Shown piece by piece: positions 1 to 9,988 of a DNA stretch of 64,000 bases. The translations under genes were made by a program, and so were the position numbers. Numbering within the stretch: position 1 is the first letter of the stretch; each line of letters begins with the position of its first letter. The notes beneath the pieces are model-generated. The model saw only the letters and a program-made list of their open reading frames with translations, was not told the DNA's origin and ran no database searches. This DNA comes from Candidula unifasciata (lineage: Eukaryota > Mollusca > Gastropoda > Stylommatophora > Geomitridae): positions 574,588 through 638,587 of the forward strand of contig CAJHNH020007935.1 of assembly GCA_905116865.2 (NCBI GenBank). The letters run 5' to 3'.

Positions 1-108
1 TTTCGTCTTAGACGCGATCAGAAACGGAAGAATGGTAGCTGAGAGACATACAGTTAAAACAAACTGTGAACTCATGTGTAAAGTTTGGCCTGATGCCTGG
101 TAACGTAA

Positions 109-268
109 GTAAAGATTCCTTTTCACGCCTTTAGGCGAATCGGGCATATGGGACCAATCGGCACTAGGTGGGTAATGTGTTCAGCATTACGCTGGCCGTC
201 TTTACTTTCCCAGGACATACATCCTGGTACCCATTCCAGTCGGGGTCTACCTGCGACGCCCCATACCA
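109..268 (-). repeat. SINE-B fragment
   Basis: Matches the 3' part of SINE-B in reverse, from the tail (CACGCCTTTAGGCG) to the body (TTACTTTCCCAGGACA). The tRNA-like head is missing. Recognised by comparison with other copies in the window (50205, 42365, 20698). Confidence 0.75.
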
Positions 269-372
269 CGATACAAATTCACACAGCCAGCAGTGTGTTT
301 CAATCGCGGTACGTTGGAATTACGAGTCGGACTCGCAACGCCTAAGCCACGGTCGCCGCTTGCCTTGTAAAA

Positions 373-604
373 GGTAAGTTTCGTATCCTTTACAGGACGT
401 TGCAGAACCAATCCCAACAGCCCCTGGCTTCTTGTGTGGTTCTCTAGGCAAATTTACGTCCAGTAGTTCGCCATTGCTTCTTGACGGTCGGCTTTCTTGA
501 TACCACTGTTGAAACCAACACAAGGCGCATGACTGGCAGCTGGGATCGAACCCGGCATCCCGGCATAACGAAGCGTTCGCATCGACTTAGCCACAGAGCC
601 GACT
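373..604 (-). repeat. SINE-A copy, near full length
   Basis: Reverse-oriented tRNA-derived SINE. The tail (TTTACAGGACGTTGCAGAAC) is at the left and the tRNA-like head at the right. The B box, read in reverse as GGGATCGAACCC, lies near 541-552 and the A-box region near 585-600. It shares the GGTATCAAGAAAGCCGACCG core with about eleven other copies here. Confidence 0.85.
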
Positions 605-734
605 TGCCTGGTAAAGTATAATCCAATTGAAGTTTAAATTAAGCGGAGTCCAGACTGCCCAAACATAGATGTATCATTATACTCAGCTAATTACCCGTGT
701 GGGTTCCTGGCATCATTGGGAAGTAGGGGAGGGG

Positions 735-1103
735 GGATAGACCTACTACCCTCGAACAAGCATGTCGTGAAAGCAGACTAAGTAGGGATGTTTTCTTTGA
801 AGTTGGAGTTCATCTGCTGGAGAGGAGAACGAGCGATCGAATTTTTTTTCAAAAGGGTCACAAAATGTACATGCCGGCCCATCTTGCATTCGACCCTTCC
901 AAACACTCATCCTTCACACAGCGATGTATCTGTAAGGCCTATTATTTGCGAGGAACCAACAGTCTGGATATCAATTAGCACCCAACCTGTAAAATGGATT
1001 TGCAAGCAAATGTAAGTTCTGGAACAAGACCAAAGTCCATAAGTGGTCAAACAACCAAAACTTTCAGCTGGAGCTTACAGGCGGAGAACGCTAAGAAGAA
1101 GAG
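735..1103 (+). repeat. SINE-E copy with GAA-type tail
   Basis: Forward SINE-E (head to (GAA)n tail): ACAAGCATGTCGTGAAA at the left, TTTGAAGTTGGAGT in the middle, and a short AAGAAGAAGAG tail near 1093-1103. It carries about 100 bp of extra or diverged sequence near 835-930 relative to the copy at 52102. The tRNA-like head is truncated. Confidence 0.6.
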
Positions 1104-1239
1104 GTTACTCAGCGAATGTTTATTTGGTGGTGGTGTGAGTGTTTCCCTCGAGTTCTGAAGGTTGAAGTTTCCGTTCCAGATGCGACATTCAGTTTTCCAG
1201 TGAACGTGTTTGGGAGAGACTGACTCAGATAGCGCTGGA

Positions 1240-1835
1240 TTTTGAATGTTGAATAAAGAATCGACATCATAGCACTTAGGAACATCCTATAAGCTCCCCG
1301 TCCTTATCTTCAGCAGCAAGGGAAGTGTTCATATTCCTTTGGCACCAGTTACTTTGTGATTTTACATTAGTCTCGCCTTCTCCCTGAGTGTTGAGCGTCC
1401 GATTGATCCCCTGGTAACTAACAGCAGCGCCATTCTCCTCAGACAGTAATGATCTATGTGTGCCTACGCACTGTTTACTGCCTCCCAAAGGGCCCTCACA
1501 ACATCTAGCTTGTCATACATCAGTTCCCAACCAAGTGGTGTTGAACCGGTCAGTCTGTCTGCCTGCTCGTTTCTCAACAAACCAACATTACCTGGAGAAA
1601 ATATGTAAAGATCGTTAACTAAATAGGACCTCTGAAGCGATACTTGCCACTCTGCACGGAGCATGCCTGTCTCCACCTTTCTCAACATGCTCTGTGATTC
1701 AGTTACAATTATGACATGTGTGTACAGCTGATTCTCAATCCAGGGGAAGGCGGCAGTGACTGCCTGCACCTCCATTCTCAGACTAGACGCTGTGACATCA
1801 TATGCCTCGTTTTGTTGCACAAAGATGGCGTGACA
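1240..1835 (-). pseudogene. LINE-J relic: RNase H domain and 3' end
   Basis: Reverse-strand remnant of a jockey-like non-LTR retrotransposon. The open part (1820-1464) reads through RNase H blocks: a SSLRMEVQAVTAAF helix, a HVIIVTESQSML strand and NEQADRLTGSTPLG. These resemble the E-helix, D and final helix of RNase H domains. The last part is in another frame (1488-1276), so the copy is frameshifted. The 3' end reads GATGTCGATTC then TTATTCAACATTC, and the copies at 35640 and 56300 share this ending. It is 5' truncated and carries no RT domain here. Confidence 0.8.
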
Positions 1836-2102
1836 TTAAAGAATTCGTTGTTATTCAAAACAATGTTTTCCCGTCATGAATTTAAATAATGCGGATTCAA
1901 ACAATACATTGCACAATTTATTGCCAGGAATGTTTTGTTGTATCTCATTAAGTGTGTTACTACAGAGCTACATCAACATAAAATAAAGCACAAAACTGAA
2001 TAAATTCAACTTCCGATACACTGCGTCTGTTTCATGGCCGCCGGAAGCTCACCATAGACACGGGACTTTCTAGGGTAACTTCAAATTTACGATAAATGCC
2101 GT

Positions 2103-2926
2103 CTACTTACAAAGGAGGGGGTTGTTGATTTTTTTTGTTAAATCTTCGGCGATTCTCAAAAGCCTCCTGTTCGGAGTGTGGTAAACCACACGGAAAGCAG
2201 TGTCTGTGTCAATTATGTGTTTGGAATTCAGTAGATGCCGTCCTATGGAAGAAGCGGGTTCTTTCCTCTTGACTGGTCTCGACACTATAGAAGAATCACT
2301 GAGCTGTGTATGTAGCCATTTGGGCATGTGCTCTGCCACTCTATTTCCAAGCTGTCTCTCCATTCGACCGATGTAAGTCAACTGGCACTTACATGTAAAT
2401 TGGTAAATACAATTAGATTTGGTGTACGGAGAAACGAGTTGTTTAAATGGCGGGGTTGGGATAGGATTGGCCTTGTACCTCACTACTGGAACAGCCGCAA
2501 AGAATGTTTGGCCAACTGCTGTTTTCAGTCTGTCCTGCAGACGCTGCATGATGTCATCACCTCGATAAGTAAGTTGAGTATATACTCGTATTTGGATACT
2601 GTAATTTCGTTCGGGGTAGGGTTGGGTGGGGTGCAGTGACGTTTGATGAAACCTATGGGGTACCCTTTCAGTAGTAAATTTGAATTGAGAGTTTTAATTT
2701 CTGCAGCCAGTGTGTCTTCGGTGCAAAAAACTTTCTGGCCCGGTTGAACAAGCTTCTCACTACGCCACGTTTGTACTGAATAGGTACAAAACTGTAAAAG
2801 TTTAGATACTGGCCGGTCCATGTTATATAATTCTTTGTTAAACAAAGTGGCGCATCTAGCACATGACGCAAGACTCATATTTGATGCAGTCAACCCGCCT
2901 TTACTTCCCAGGACTGCACATTGCAC
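2103..2926 (-). pseudogene. Penelope-like element relic: RT/EN linker and GIY-YIG endonuclease
   Basis: The reverse frame 2549-2103 (148 codons) carries a Penelope-type GIY-YIG nuclease: CIYQFTCKCQLTYIG, then R-x-L-x-x-R-x-x-EH (GRMERQLGNRVAEH), preceded by a short Cys pair. The C-terminal half reads R.LLRIAEDLTKKINNPLLCK. The preceding frame (2926-2525) ends its conserved stretch with a KGYPIGFIKRH motif, as found between the RT and EN of Penelope-like elements. The two parts are in different frames, so the copy is frameshifted. The RT catalytic YADD block is not present. A second relic of the family lies at 20265-20560. Confidence 0.8.
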
Positions 2927-3067
2927 ATATTTAAGGCTGGGTCGACCCGGAATACAAGGTGTTTTTAAAAGAGATAAAAAAAAAACATTCGGCTCTATCT
3001 GAACATGAACCCATGATCTTCAGATCCACAAGCAAACTTTTAGCCCCTAAACCACATCGGCTTCCAA
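2890..3067 (-). repeat. SINE-B copy
   Basis: Reverse SINE-B with body TTTACTTCCCAGGACTG and AAGGCTGGGTCGACC. The tRNA-like head is at the right: in reverse GATGTGGTTTAGGGGC as the A-box region and ATCATGGGTTCATG as the B-box region. A poly-A stretch sits inside. It abuts the Penelope-like relic. Confidence 0.65.
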
Positions 3068-3438
3068 TGCCAGATGGGTTAGGGGAAAGGGGGGGGGGGA
3101 GGAGGGGAGGGGGTAGGATCTCCACCGGGCACTAAATTAGGCAGTATTTTGTTTGCGCAATTAAAATAATGTTTAAAGTAGTATAAATCTTTTTCTCATA
3201 AAATCACATCTATACAACTTCCAAGTAATTTCTCACTAGCCTAATGACTGTAAATAATTCACTTCCTTACATCAGAATGATCTCTACTGATTGTTCCGGG
3301 ATTATTTGTTTGTTCACCAGTTTTTCAACTGCGACAGTCAGGGGACATTTCAATTAATTTGCACTGGCACCATGAACGGAGCAAGTGTGGGAAAACCCGA
3401 TTACTGTGAAGTTGAAACTTCGGCTGAGAGTTAGACTA

Positions 3439-3551
3439 AAATCTCTACAGTGCTGTCGTGAACTTTTTTTGTCTCCGTAAAATCTGTACAGTGCTGTCGT
3501 GAACTTTTTTTGTCTCCGTAAAATCTCTACTTGTTTTTTTTTGTCTCCGCA
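3439..3551 (+). repeat. 41-bp tandem repeat, about 2.7 copies
   Basis: Units share ACAGTGCTGTCGTGAAC followed by TTTTTTTGTCTCCGTAAAAT. The third copy is internally deleted. The sequence around it (3140-3790) is AT-rich with nothing else recognised. Confidence 0.8.
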
Positions 3552-3810
3552 TAAGCTGACAAAGAATGCTTGTATAGAATATTTTCTATTGTGTGAAGTG
3601 TTGTCTTTGAATGGGCTGTTCGACTCCACAATTTCGACAAAGAACAAACAACTAGAAAATCGAGTCTCTGGAAATATGGATGTCCAGGGGGGAAAAAGTC
3701 GTATTTCATGGAAACAACAACATTAAACACGAATGAAAAGTGAGGTACTGAAATTTAAAAAAAAAAAAGAGAGAGAGATAACTTAAATATTTTGGCCACA
3801 TCAAAAGACA

Positions 3811-4560
3811 TAACATCATCATCATCATGTAGCAGGTCCTTTGCAGAACGTCGCTCTCATCACAGTCTGTCTGAAAGACATTCGGTCTCTCGCCAGTTCT
3901 CCCGCCTAATGTACTTTCACACTCAAGGAGTCACTTATATCCTGTGCCCATCTTCGAGTCGGTCGGCCCCTGCCCCTCCTTCCTGGTACCATGCCTTCTG
4001 CTAGAATTATTTCCAATCCGTCGTGGCGCTTGATGTGACCAAAATATTTCAGCCTCCGAGACAGGATGCTGTTTATTAGCCAATCTTCCTTGATGTTCAG
4101 ATCTTTCAAGATGTCAGTATTTCTCCTCTTCTTTGACCAAGATATTCTGAGAATCTTTCTATAGAATTTCGGCTCAAAAGCCCTTATTCTATTTCTTAAG
4201 GACTTAGAGATAGTCCACGACTCACATCCGTATGTAGCCACAAGGAAGTTGCATGCTCTAAAAATTCTAATTTTGATCTCCTTGCTGGTGCTTAACCATA
4301 GACTTTCAAAACTGTTCAATCTTTGCATTGCTATGGCCATCCTCCTTTTAATTTCTTTCAAACAGTCTCCATTGCTGTTTTTTATAGAGCCTAGATATTT
4401 CAAAGTTTGTGACATTTTCAATTTCTTCATCTTTTATTGTTATTTTTGGGTGACATCTAGTTGTATCTGTGGACATTATTTTCGTTTTGGTTAAATTCAA
4501 GAACAGATTTTGATCTTCACTGTGCTTTTGGACAGACAATATTAAATTTTTCTATTCCCT
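3811..4560 (-). pseudogene. LINE-T relic: C-terminal third of reverse transcriptase, (ATG)n tail
   Basis: The open stretch 4430-3906 (174 codons) covers the end of a non-LTR reverse transcriptase. It includes TLKYLGSIKNSNG, a RMAIAMQRLNS helix, VATYGCESWTISKSLRNR, FYRKILRISWSKKRRN, a RLKYFGHIKRHDGLE block and GRRGRGRPTRRWAQDI. These follow the usual thumb order of RTE/CR1-like elements. The preceding frame (4539-4348) adds the end of the palm-to-thumb region. The element ends in (ATG)n, read on the plus strand as CATCATCATCATCATG at 3817-3830. The palm catalytic residues are absent, so it is 5' truncated. A close sibling lies at 58788-59365. Confidence 0.85.
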
Positions 4561-4669
4561 TTATCTGTGTTATCTGCGTAGCGAAGTTCCGGAATAATGT
4601 TGCCACCAATTTTTCAGCGGCTCATAACTGTAACAAGTCTGGCCATTTTTGACATTTCTCAATATATTT

Positions 4670-4880
4670 TCAAAAGACATAACATTCTTTTAAAAACAAA
4701 ACTGGAAGGAAAAGTCGAAGACAAGAGAGCAAGAAGTAGACAACAATACAAGTGGGGGGACAACATCAGTAGATGGAGTAACAGCAGTCTGAGAGTGTAC
4801 AGCCAAGAACAGAGACGGCCAGTTGAAGATCCATTGCAGCCAGCTGTCACCCGACTGGTCGATTTCACTTCACAGATAAA
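4670..4880 (+). pseudogene. LINE-T relic: RT C-terminal fragment
   Basis: Forward frame reading KTKLEGKVEDKRARSRQQYKW then GDNISRW. This is the 'LEGKVEGKRARGRQ...KWGDNI' block typical of RTE/CR1-like thumb ends. It is short and heavily decayed, and no tail is seen. Confidence 0.6.
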
Positions 4881-4939
4881 CAACTACCAATGTTTCCATT
4901 TACTGGGTGGAAAATGTAGCTGGCCAAATGGTTCTAGAA

Positions 4940-5125
4940 TCTCGTCTGCCGGCACAAAGGTATTGAGTTTGAATCCGCATGAAGTCAAGTCTACAGACTT
5001 AACCTTGACTCAAAGGCGGATCCAGCCTATAAGGGGTTATTATATACTTTCCTGGGAAGTAAAGACGATACGTAGGATGCTAACTACATCACCCATAGAG
5101 TGCCAATTGATGTGCACGAACAATG
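4940..5125 (+). repeat. SINE-B fragment
   Basis: Diverged forward SINE-B body: TTGAATCCGCATG (B-box region), CCTGGGAAGTAAAGACG, and GATGCTAACTACATCACCCA near the tail. Confidence 0.6.
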
Positions 5126-5191
5126 AGTCTATCATTATGTGCTCCATGTACCACTGGCGTTCCACTTGTATTTTGCTTAACTACACAGCAC

Positions 5192-5375
5192 TGTGAGACC
5201 GTGGTGTGGCTGCTAAACGTTCACCAATGCATCGGAAGGTCGTTGGTTCGGGTCCTGATGGAGCCGGACATTGTTTTCTAAAAATGACCTTGGCTCTCAG
5301 GTCGACCCAGCCTTGAGTGGTACCAGGTGTATTTCTAGGAAGTAAAGGCGGACGGCGTGATGCTGACCACATTAT
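5192..5375 (+). repeat. SINE-B copy, 5' part
   Basis: tRNA-like head (GTGGTGTGGCTGCTAAACG; B box GTTGGTTCGGGTCC), then ATGACCTTGGCTCTCAGGTC and GGAAGTAAAGGCGG. It is interrupted after CACATTATCCACG by SINE-D sequence. Its tail-like sequence reappears at 5633-5710. Confidence 0.75.
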
Positions 5376-5611
5376 CCACGTGTGAATTGTTGCGCACGTA
5401 AAACTCTCTTGGAAGTTGGAAATGGAAAAGAGTAGCCTAACGGCACGGCCAGGGCAAAATTTTGAGTTAAAAATCTACCCAAAGTGTTTCAGGATACTCG
5501 CCGGTGCTACGAAGTTCGTGCAATGCGCTGAAATTCTTCGGACTCAGGCTTGAGTTAGATGTAGTATGGAGCACTTTTGGTTTACTACCCTTGTGAATTG
5601 ATACTGATCAC
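5376..5611 (+). repeat. SINE-D copy, 5' truncated, lying inside SINE-B
   Basis: Forward SINE-D from TTGCGCACGTAAAAC through AAAATCTACCCAAAG and CTCGCCGGTGCTACG to TTACTACCC. Both flanks are SINE-B, so it was probably inserted into that copy. Confidence 0.7.
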
Positions 5612-5632
5612 GCATCTAGACCTAAACATCAT

Positions 5633-5715
5633 ACATCAAGTGAAGATTGGTCTATAAAATATAGGTCTAGCCCTACATGCCCAGAACACCAAAGGCTGGT
5701 TGACCTGGGAGCCAA
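5633..5715 (+). repeat. SINE-B tail continuing after the SINE-D insertion
   Basis: GATTGGTCTATAAAATATAG followed by GTCTAGCCCTACATGCCC is the SINE-B 3' end, apparently belonging to the copy begun at 5192. Confidence 0.6.
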
Positions 5716-6319
5716 GGGCGGTAAAAGACAATATTTATGGTTAGTACAACAAACATTTTCTGAAGAAAAGAATGAACAAATATTTCTTGTAAACAGTAAT
5801 TTGAAACCAGCTGCGTTTCTCCCCTTCAGCCGTCCACGCTTAATTAGCTTCATGTGCTAAGTGACGTGAGCGGTAATGAATCCCATTAGGACGAATCGTG
5901 GATCCTGATTTAATTAGATATAATTAACCGCACATACAAAGAAGCGATATGCACCAGCTTTATTGTCTCATTTGTTGATTTGCCGGTTTGGCTTGGTTTC
6001 TTGCAGGGACAGACCAAAACACTTGATAAATGGGTGGACATTGTCCTTTCTTAAGAGATAGATCAAGTGGGTCAACGGAAGAGAGGTGTCAGCGATTATA
6101 AATAGTAAGATAATGGCAAGCTGCTTCACATTATTAGTGGTGGTGAAGGTGGTGGTGGTAGTGACTGGTAGTCGCAGCAGTAGGGGAAGAAGGACATATA
6201 GAAGACAAAAAGGACTTCTTATTCTGCCCTTCATCGTCTTCATTCCCCCTTAAAATTGCAGTTATAGTCCGAGCCAAAAGTTAAAAGGTGTAACTTAATA
6301 TCTGCTGGGTGTTTGAGGT

Positions 6320-6815
6320 TTGAGGTTTTGAACAATGGATCAACATCATCGCACAGGGTTAGTAACCCAATAAATGCTTCGTTCTTTTTCTAACTCAAGT
6401 CTGAGTCCAAAGACGTTCAGCACAGTGCACAGGCTCTGTAGCACCGGCGAGGATCCTGAAATCTTCTTCTTCTTCTTCGCGTTCACCAGCTGTACACTCT
6501 TTCGGAAAGTTCTGGCTGCTCGTCCGCTACTGAGCTGTAGTCCTGCTCCAGAACCTAAGTGTTGCGTGTGCATCAGCTTTACAGATCTCATTCTCTTGAA
6601 TACAGACTGTTGCTTCCTTGCCTCTCCGGTAGATGCACTCCGACTTCAAAGGAAGCTCCCAAATTAGTCCACTCTTACGACATGCTTTTGAGGAGGCAGT
6701 AGGTCTATTCTTGTTTTCCCCCACAATGGGGCCCCGAAACCTACACGGGGTTTGGAGCCTGAAATACTTTGGGTAGATTTTTCACTCCAAATTAGGCCCG
6801 GGCAATTGACAATGT
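6320..6815 (-). repeat. SINE-D copy split by a SINE-E insertion
   Basis: Reverse SINE-D at 6320-6462 (GATCAACATCATCGCA; CACCGGCGAGGATCCTGAAA) resumes at 6758 with CCTGAAATACTTTGGGTAGA. The 8-bp sequence CCTGAAAT occurs on both sides of the insert (6455-6462 and 6758-6765). Confidence 0.85.
6463..6757 (-). repeat. SINE-E copy inserted in SINE-D
   Basis: Reverse-oriented 295-bp element with its (GAA)n tail at the left, read as CTTCTTCTTCTTCTTCG. Then GTTCACCAGCTGTACACTC, CATCAGCTTTACAGATCTCA and ATGCACTCCGACTTCAAAG. It is bounded by the direct repeat CCTGAAAT, the hallmark of target-primed insertion. The tRNA-like 5' head is truncated. Confidence 0.85.
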
Positions 6816-7160
6816 ATGTGATGCTAATTACTTCACCTATCGAGTGCCGATTGGTCTACACGGATATGAGATATGAGATGTGATGTTAACTGCGTCGCCT
6901 ATCAAGTGTTGATTGCTCTACAGAGATATGAGATGTGATGTTAACTGCGTCGCCTATCAAGTGTTGATTGGTCTACAGAGATATGAGATATGAGATGTGA
7001 TGTTAACTGCGTCGCCTATCAAGAGTTGATTGGTTTACACAGATATGAGATGTGATGTTAACTGCGTCGCCTATCAAGAGTTGATTGGTCTACACAGATA
7101 TGAGATGTGATGTTAACTGCGACGCCTATCAAGTGTTGATTGGTCTACAGAGCATCATTA
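6812..7160 (+). repeat. Minisatellite of about 55 bp, derived from SINE-B
   Basis: About six tandem units containing GATGTTAACTGCGTCGCC, TATCAAGTGTTGATTGGTCT and GAGATATGAGATGTGATG. The unit is the SINE-B segment just before its tail. The first unit (GATGCTAATTACTTCACC) is closest to the dispersed SINE, and later units share derived changes. Confidence 0.85.
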
Positions 7161-7793
7161 TCATGCTCCAATGGGCGTTTAAAACAGGTCTTTTGCCTAT
7201 TTTACTCAATTGTTGCTTTACTGCTTTTAAAATGTGAATTCGATTTGTGTATTAGTGTTTGTAAATGTGGTTTTGTTGATTCATGTAGTGTGCTGATGAA
7301 GGCTCTATAGCTGCAACGTTCACTTTCCGATTGCGATTGGAATATTGTGAAGCTCGTTGGTCTACTTTTAGTTTGTTTTTGTGATACTTTTGAAAGTGGA
7401 CAGTGAAGTGTATTTCGTGTACTTTACACTGGCAGGAAGGGAGCAATTGGGAGGTGACCTGATTGCTGTGTTGACACCTCTACTAATGACTCTGTTTTCT
7501 CAGTGTGTCATTTCTATTACCACGTCTTTTCCTCATCTGTTGATTCACTTGAGAAGTTTTTTTTTTTTTTTTTCAAATAAACTGAGAGTTCCTTAACGTT
7601 TTTATACATCTATTATGTGTAGAATAGAGGGAAATTAGGAATAAGTTCAAAGATGTGGTTTTAAGAGAACAATACTGAAAGCAGCATTTCATTTATAGAT
7701 TTATAGTTTCACTAGATTTAATTGCTCGGCTTCGCCCGGGATTGTAAAAGAAAGTGTCACTGTCATCCTGTCCTCCGTCCCTACCGTATATGT
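7161..7793. other. Unique-looking AT-rich interval
   Basis: No gene or known repeat recognised. A run of about 19 T lies at 7557-7575. Short open frames lack splice or codon signals worth reporting. Confidence 0.5.
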
Positions 7794-8005
7794 CAGGGCT
7801 ATTCAATATGTTTACTCTGGGGCCAATATCTTGAAAATGGGGATCACCACTGGCCAGTGGCCCAACGATTCCCCCCCCCCCTCCCCCTAACCCAACCATA
7901 GAAAGATCATTAATATAATACAAATGGCAATGATTCGGTAGAGGGCCACTTGCTAGGCTTCGGCGAGCCACATTTGGCCCGCGGAACGCCAGTTGAATAG
8001 CCCTG
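7794..8005. mobile_element. hAT-type MITE with near-perfect 8-bp TSD
   Basis: A 212-bp non-autonomous DNA transposon. It begins CAGGGCTATTCAA and ends TTGAATAGCCCTG, a perfect 13-bp terminal inverted repeat. Flanks are GTATATGT (7786-7793) and GCATATGT (8006-8013), matching at 7 of 8 positions as expected of hAT target duplications. The interior has GCCACATTTGGCCCGCGGA, a style common in Charlie-like hAT MITEs. It has no coding capacity, so transposition would depend on a hAT transposase encoded elsewhere. Confidence 0.88.
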
Positions 8006-9190
8006 GCATATGTAGTAGAAACTCCACCGAGGACCAACCACAACACGAGCCTTCCTCTTTATGGTTCTCTTGGACGCTATTATTTCCTAAACCCATATGT
8101 GTCCCATTTCTGTGTATGCCTGGTGATTCTCTGAAGTTTCAGTAGATTTTTAAAGGGTGTGAGAGCTGGCGCCTGATTTACGGTCCCAGGTGGAGGTTAG
8201 GAGCGTCCTCGGTCAGTTCTTCCCAAGTTAGCGGCACCACCGCCTAAGCGCCCCTTTAAGGTGATGGGTCAGTGAACAACCTCTACTAACACCCCTACGT
8301 TACAATCTACGTTTCAAGGGAGGTAACAACGAAATGTAATTTTTGAAAAAAAAATGTAAGGGATGCAAAAAAAAAAAAAAAGGATTCAGAGAGAAATAAC
8401 TACAGCCAATGTTTACTTTTACTGATTGTAGCAATAAATAAAATAAATGCACAATAAGCAGACCGCTAGTAGGACTAATAAATTTTAAAAATTTTACCCT
8501 GTATTGGTTACGGTCTGACAGGAGTTAACAGTTCGCCATTTAGTCAAGAGTGTGTGTGAGAGGTATCTTCCTTTTTCTTCTATCTTTTTTTTTCTCTACG
8601 TGGCGTATGTCTTTTCTGGTTTTATTTTTCTATTTCAATTCATTTTGTTTTTTATTTTTTCAGTTTTTTTCTCATTTGCGTATAATATCTTTTCGTCTAT
8701 TATAGGAAAGCTAACCATGACCAATGTTGGGTGCCTGTGCAAACCAATGAGTTCTTGGCCATCTAGTCAAGAGGTGTGTAAGAGTCTTCCTCGAGTGGGG
8801 ACATTGATACAATTACACTCTTACCAGACTCTATCTAGAAAGTGAAAAAACTAAGAAAATATCATGAACTAGGGTCATAGTAGAAAAGCAATGTTTGATG
8901 TCACTGGTGGCACAGGATTTTTTTTTTTTTTTTTTTTTTTTTGTTCAAAGTGAATATCGCAGTATGTGTACATAGTTTTATTCTAATACACGCAACCAAA
9001 CGTTTTCTTTTTCTGAATTCAACTGCCAACTATACTTAACAAAAAACTTCAACAATAAAGAGCATCCAATGACCAAAGAATAAAAGAGATGCTAGAAAAT
9101 GACACGGTACGAAGAAGAAGATGTTCGTGACGTGTTGACCTTATCCCCTGTCCAGTTCCGATCGGTCTATACAAAAAATATGAGCCTTTC
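8006..9190. other. Interval with no gene recognised
   Basis: Contains A runs (8347-8380), T-rich stretches (8580-8670) and a T run at 8919-8942. No protein domain, RNA or family repeat identified. Confidence 0.5.
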
Positions 9191-9198
9191 ACCATATG

Positions 9199-9420
9199 GA
9201 AGCGCCGTGGTGTAGCGGCTAGACTCGCTGGCGGGCCTGATGGTCATGTGTTCAAATCCAAACCGAGCTAGACTTTTTTTACTTTCAGAAATGACCTTAG
9301 ATGCCAGGCCAATCCAGCTTCAAAAGGCCACCAGGTAGAATACAGCGAAGTAAAGGCGATCGGTATGACTTTGATGCTGATCACATCGTACACCGCGTTA
9401 TCACTTCAGATCCATCTTTA
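9199..9420 (+). repeat. SINE-B copy
   Basis: Forward copy with head GCCGTGGTGTAGCGGCTAGA, B-box-like GTGTTCAAATCC, core AAATGACCTTAGATGCCAGG and GATGCTGATCACATC. Confidence 0.75.
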
Positions 9421-9640
9421 TCTCCTCAGCTGGGAAAGACAGATTGCATCTTGTTTGTTTCTTTTGTGACACGCTGCATTAGCTTGATCTATTCTGCAGT
9501 AGAAGCTTTTTTAATATAAATTCCGTTTAACTATTATCAGGTACACAACTAAGTGAACTATCAGTTTGCTTCATTTTTGCCCCATTCAATGTTCGTTTGT
9601 TTTTTTAACAAATATTTAATTTTATGTAAATGAAATGTCT

Positions 9641-9930
9641 TCTTCTTCTTCTTCTTCTTCTTCACGTTCACCGACTGTGAACTCCGGCGCAAAGCTCTGG
9701 TTGTTCACCCACCTCTGGACTTCAGACTTGTTTCAGAACATGAGTGTTGCATGCATATTCGTTGTAAAGATCTGACTTATATGTATGCAGACTGTTGGTT
9801 TCCTGCCTCTCAGGCAGACGCACTCCGACTTTGAAGGAAGCACCCAATTAGTCGACTCTTACGACATGCTTGTAGGGGAAGCAGTAGATCTATTCTTGTT
9901 TTCTCCACAATGGGACTCTAGAACCCACAC
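9641..9930 (-). repeat. SINE-E copy
   Basis: Reverse copy: (CTT)n tail at 9641-9662, then GTTCACCGACTGTGAACTC and GCAGACGCACTCCGACTTTG, ending near TCTCCACAATGGGACTC. Confidence 0.8.
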
Positions 9931-9988
9931 AGGAAAATGAAATATCAAACTCAATCATCAGAATCATCCAAAGCGACTCTTCTTTACA

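Noticed and set aside
5381..5600. TGTGAATTG repeated on both sides of a SINE-D piece, like a target duplication
   Set aside because: Both occurrences align with internal SINE-D sequence (near CGTGTGTATTG and CCGTGTGCCAT), so the match is coincidental.
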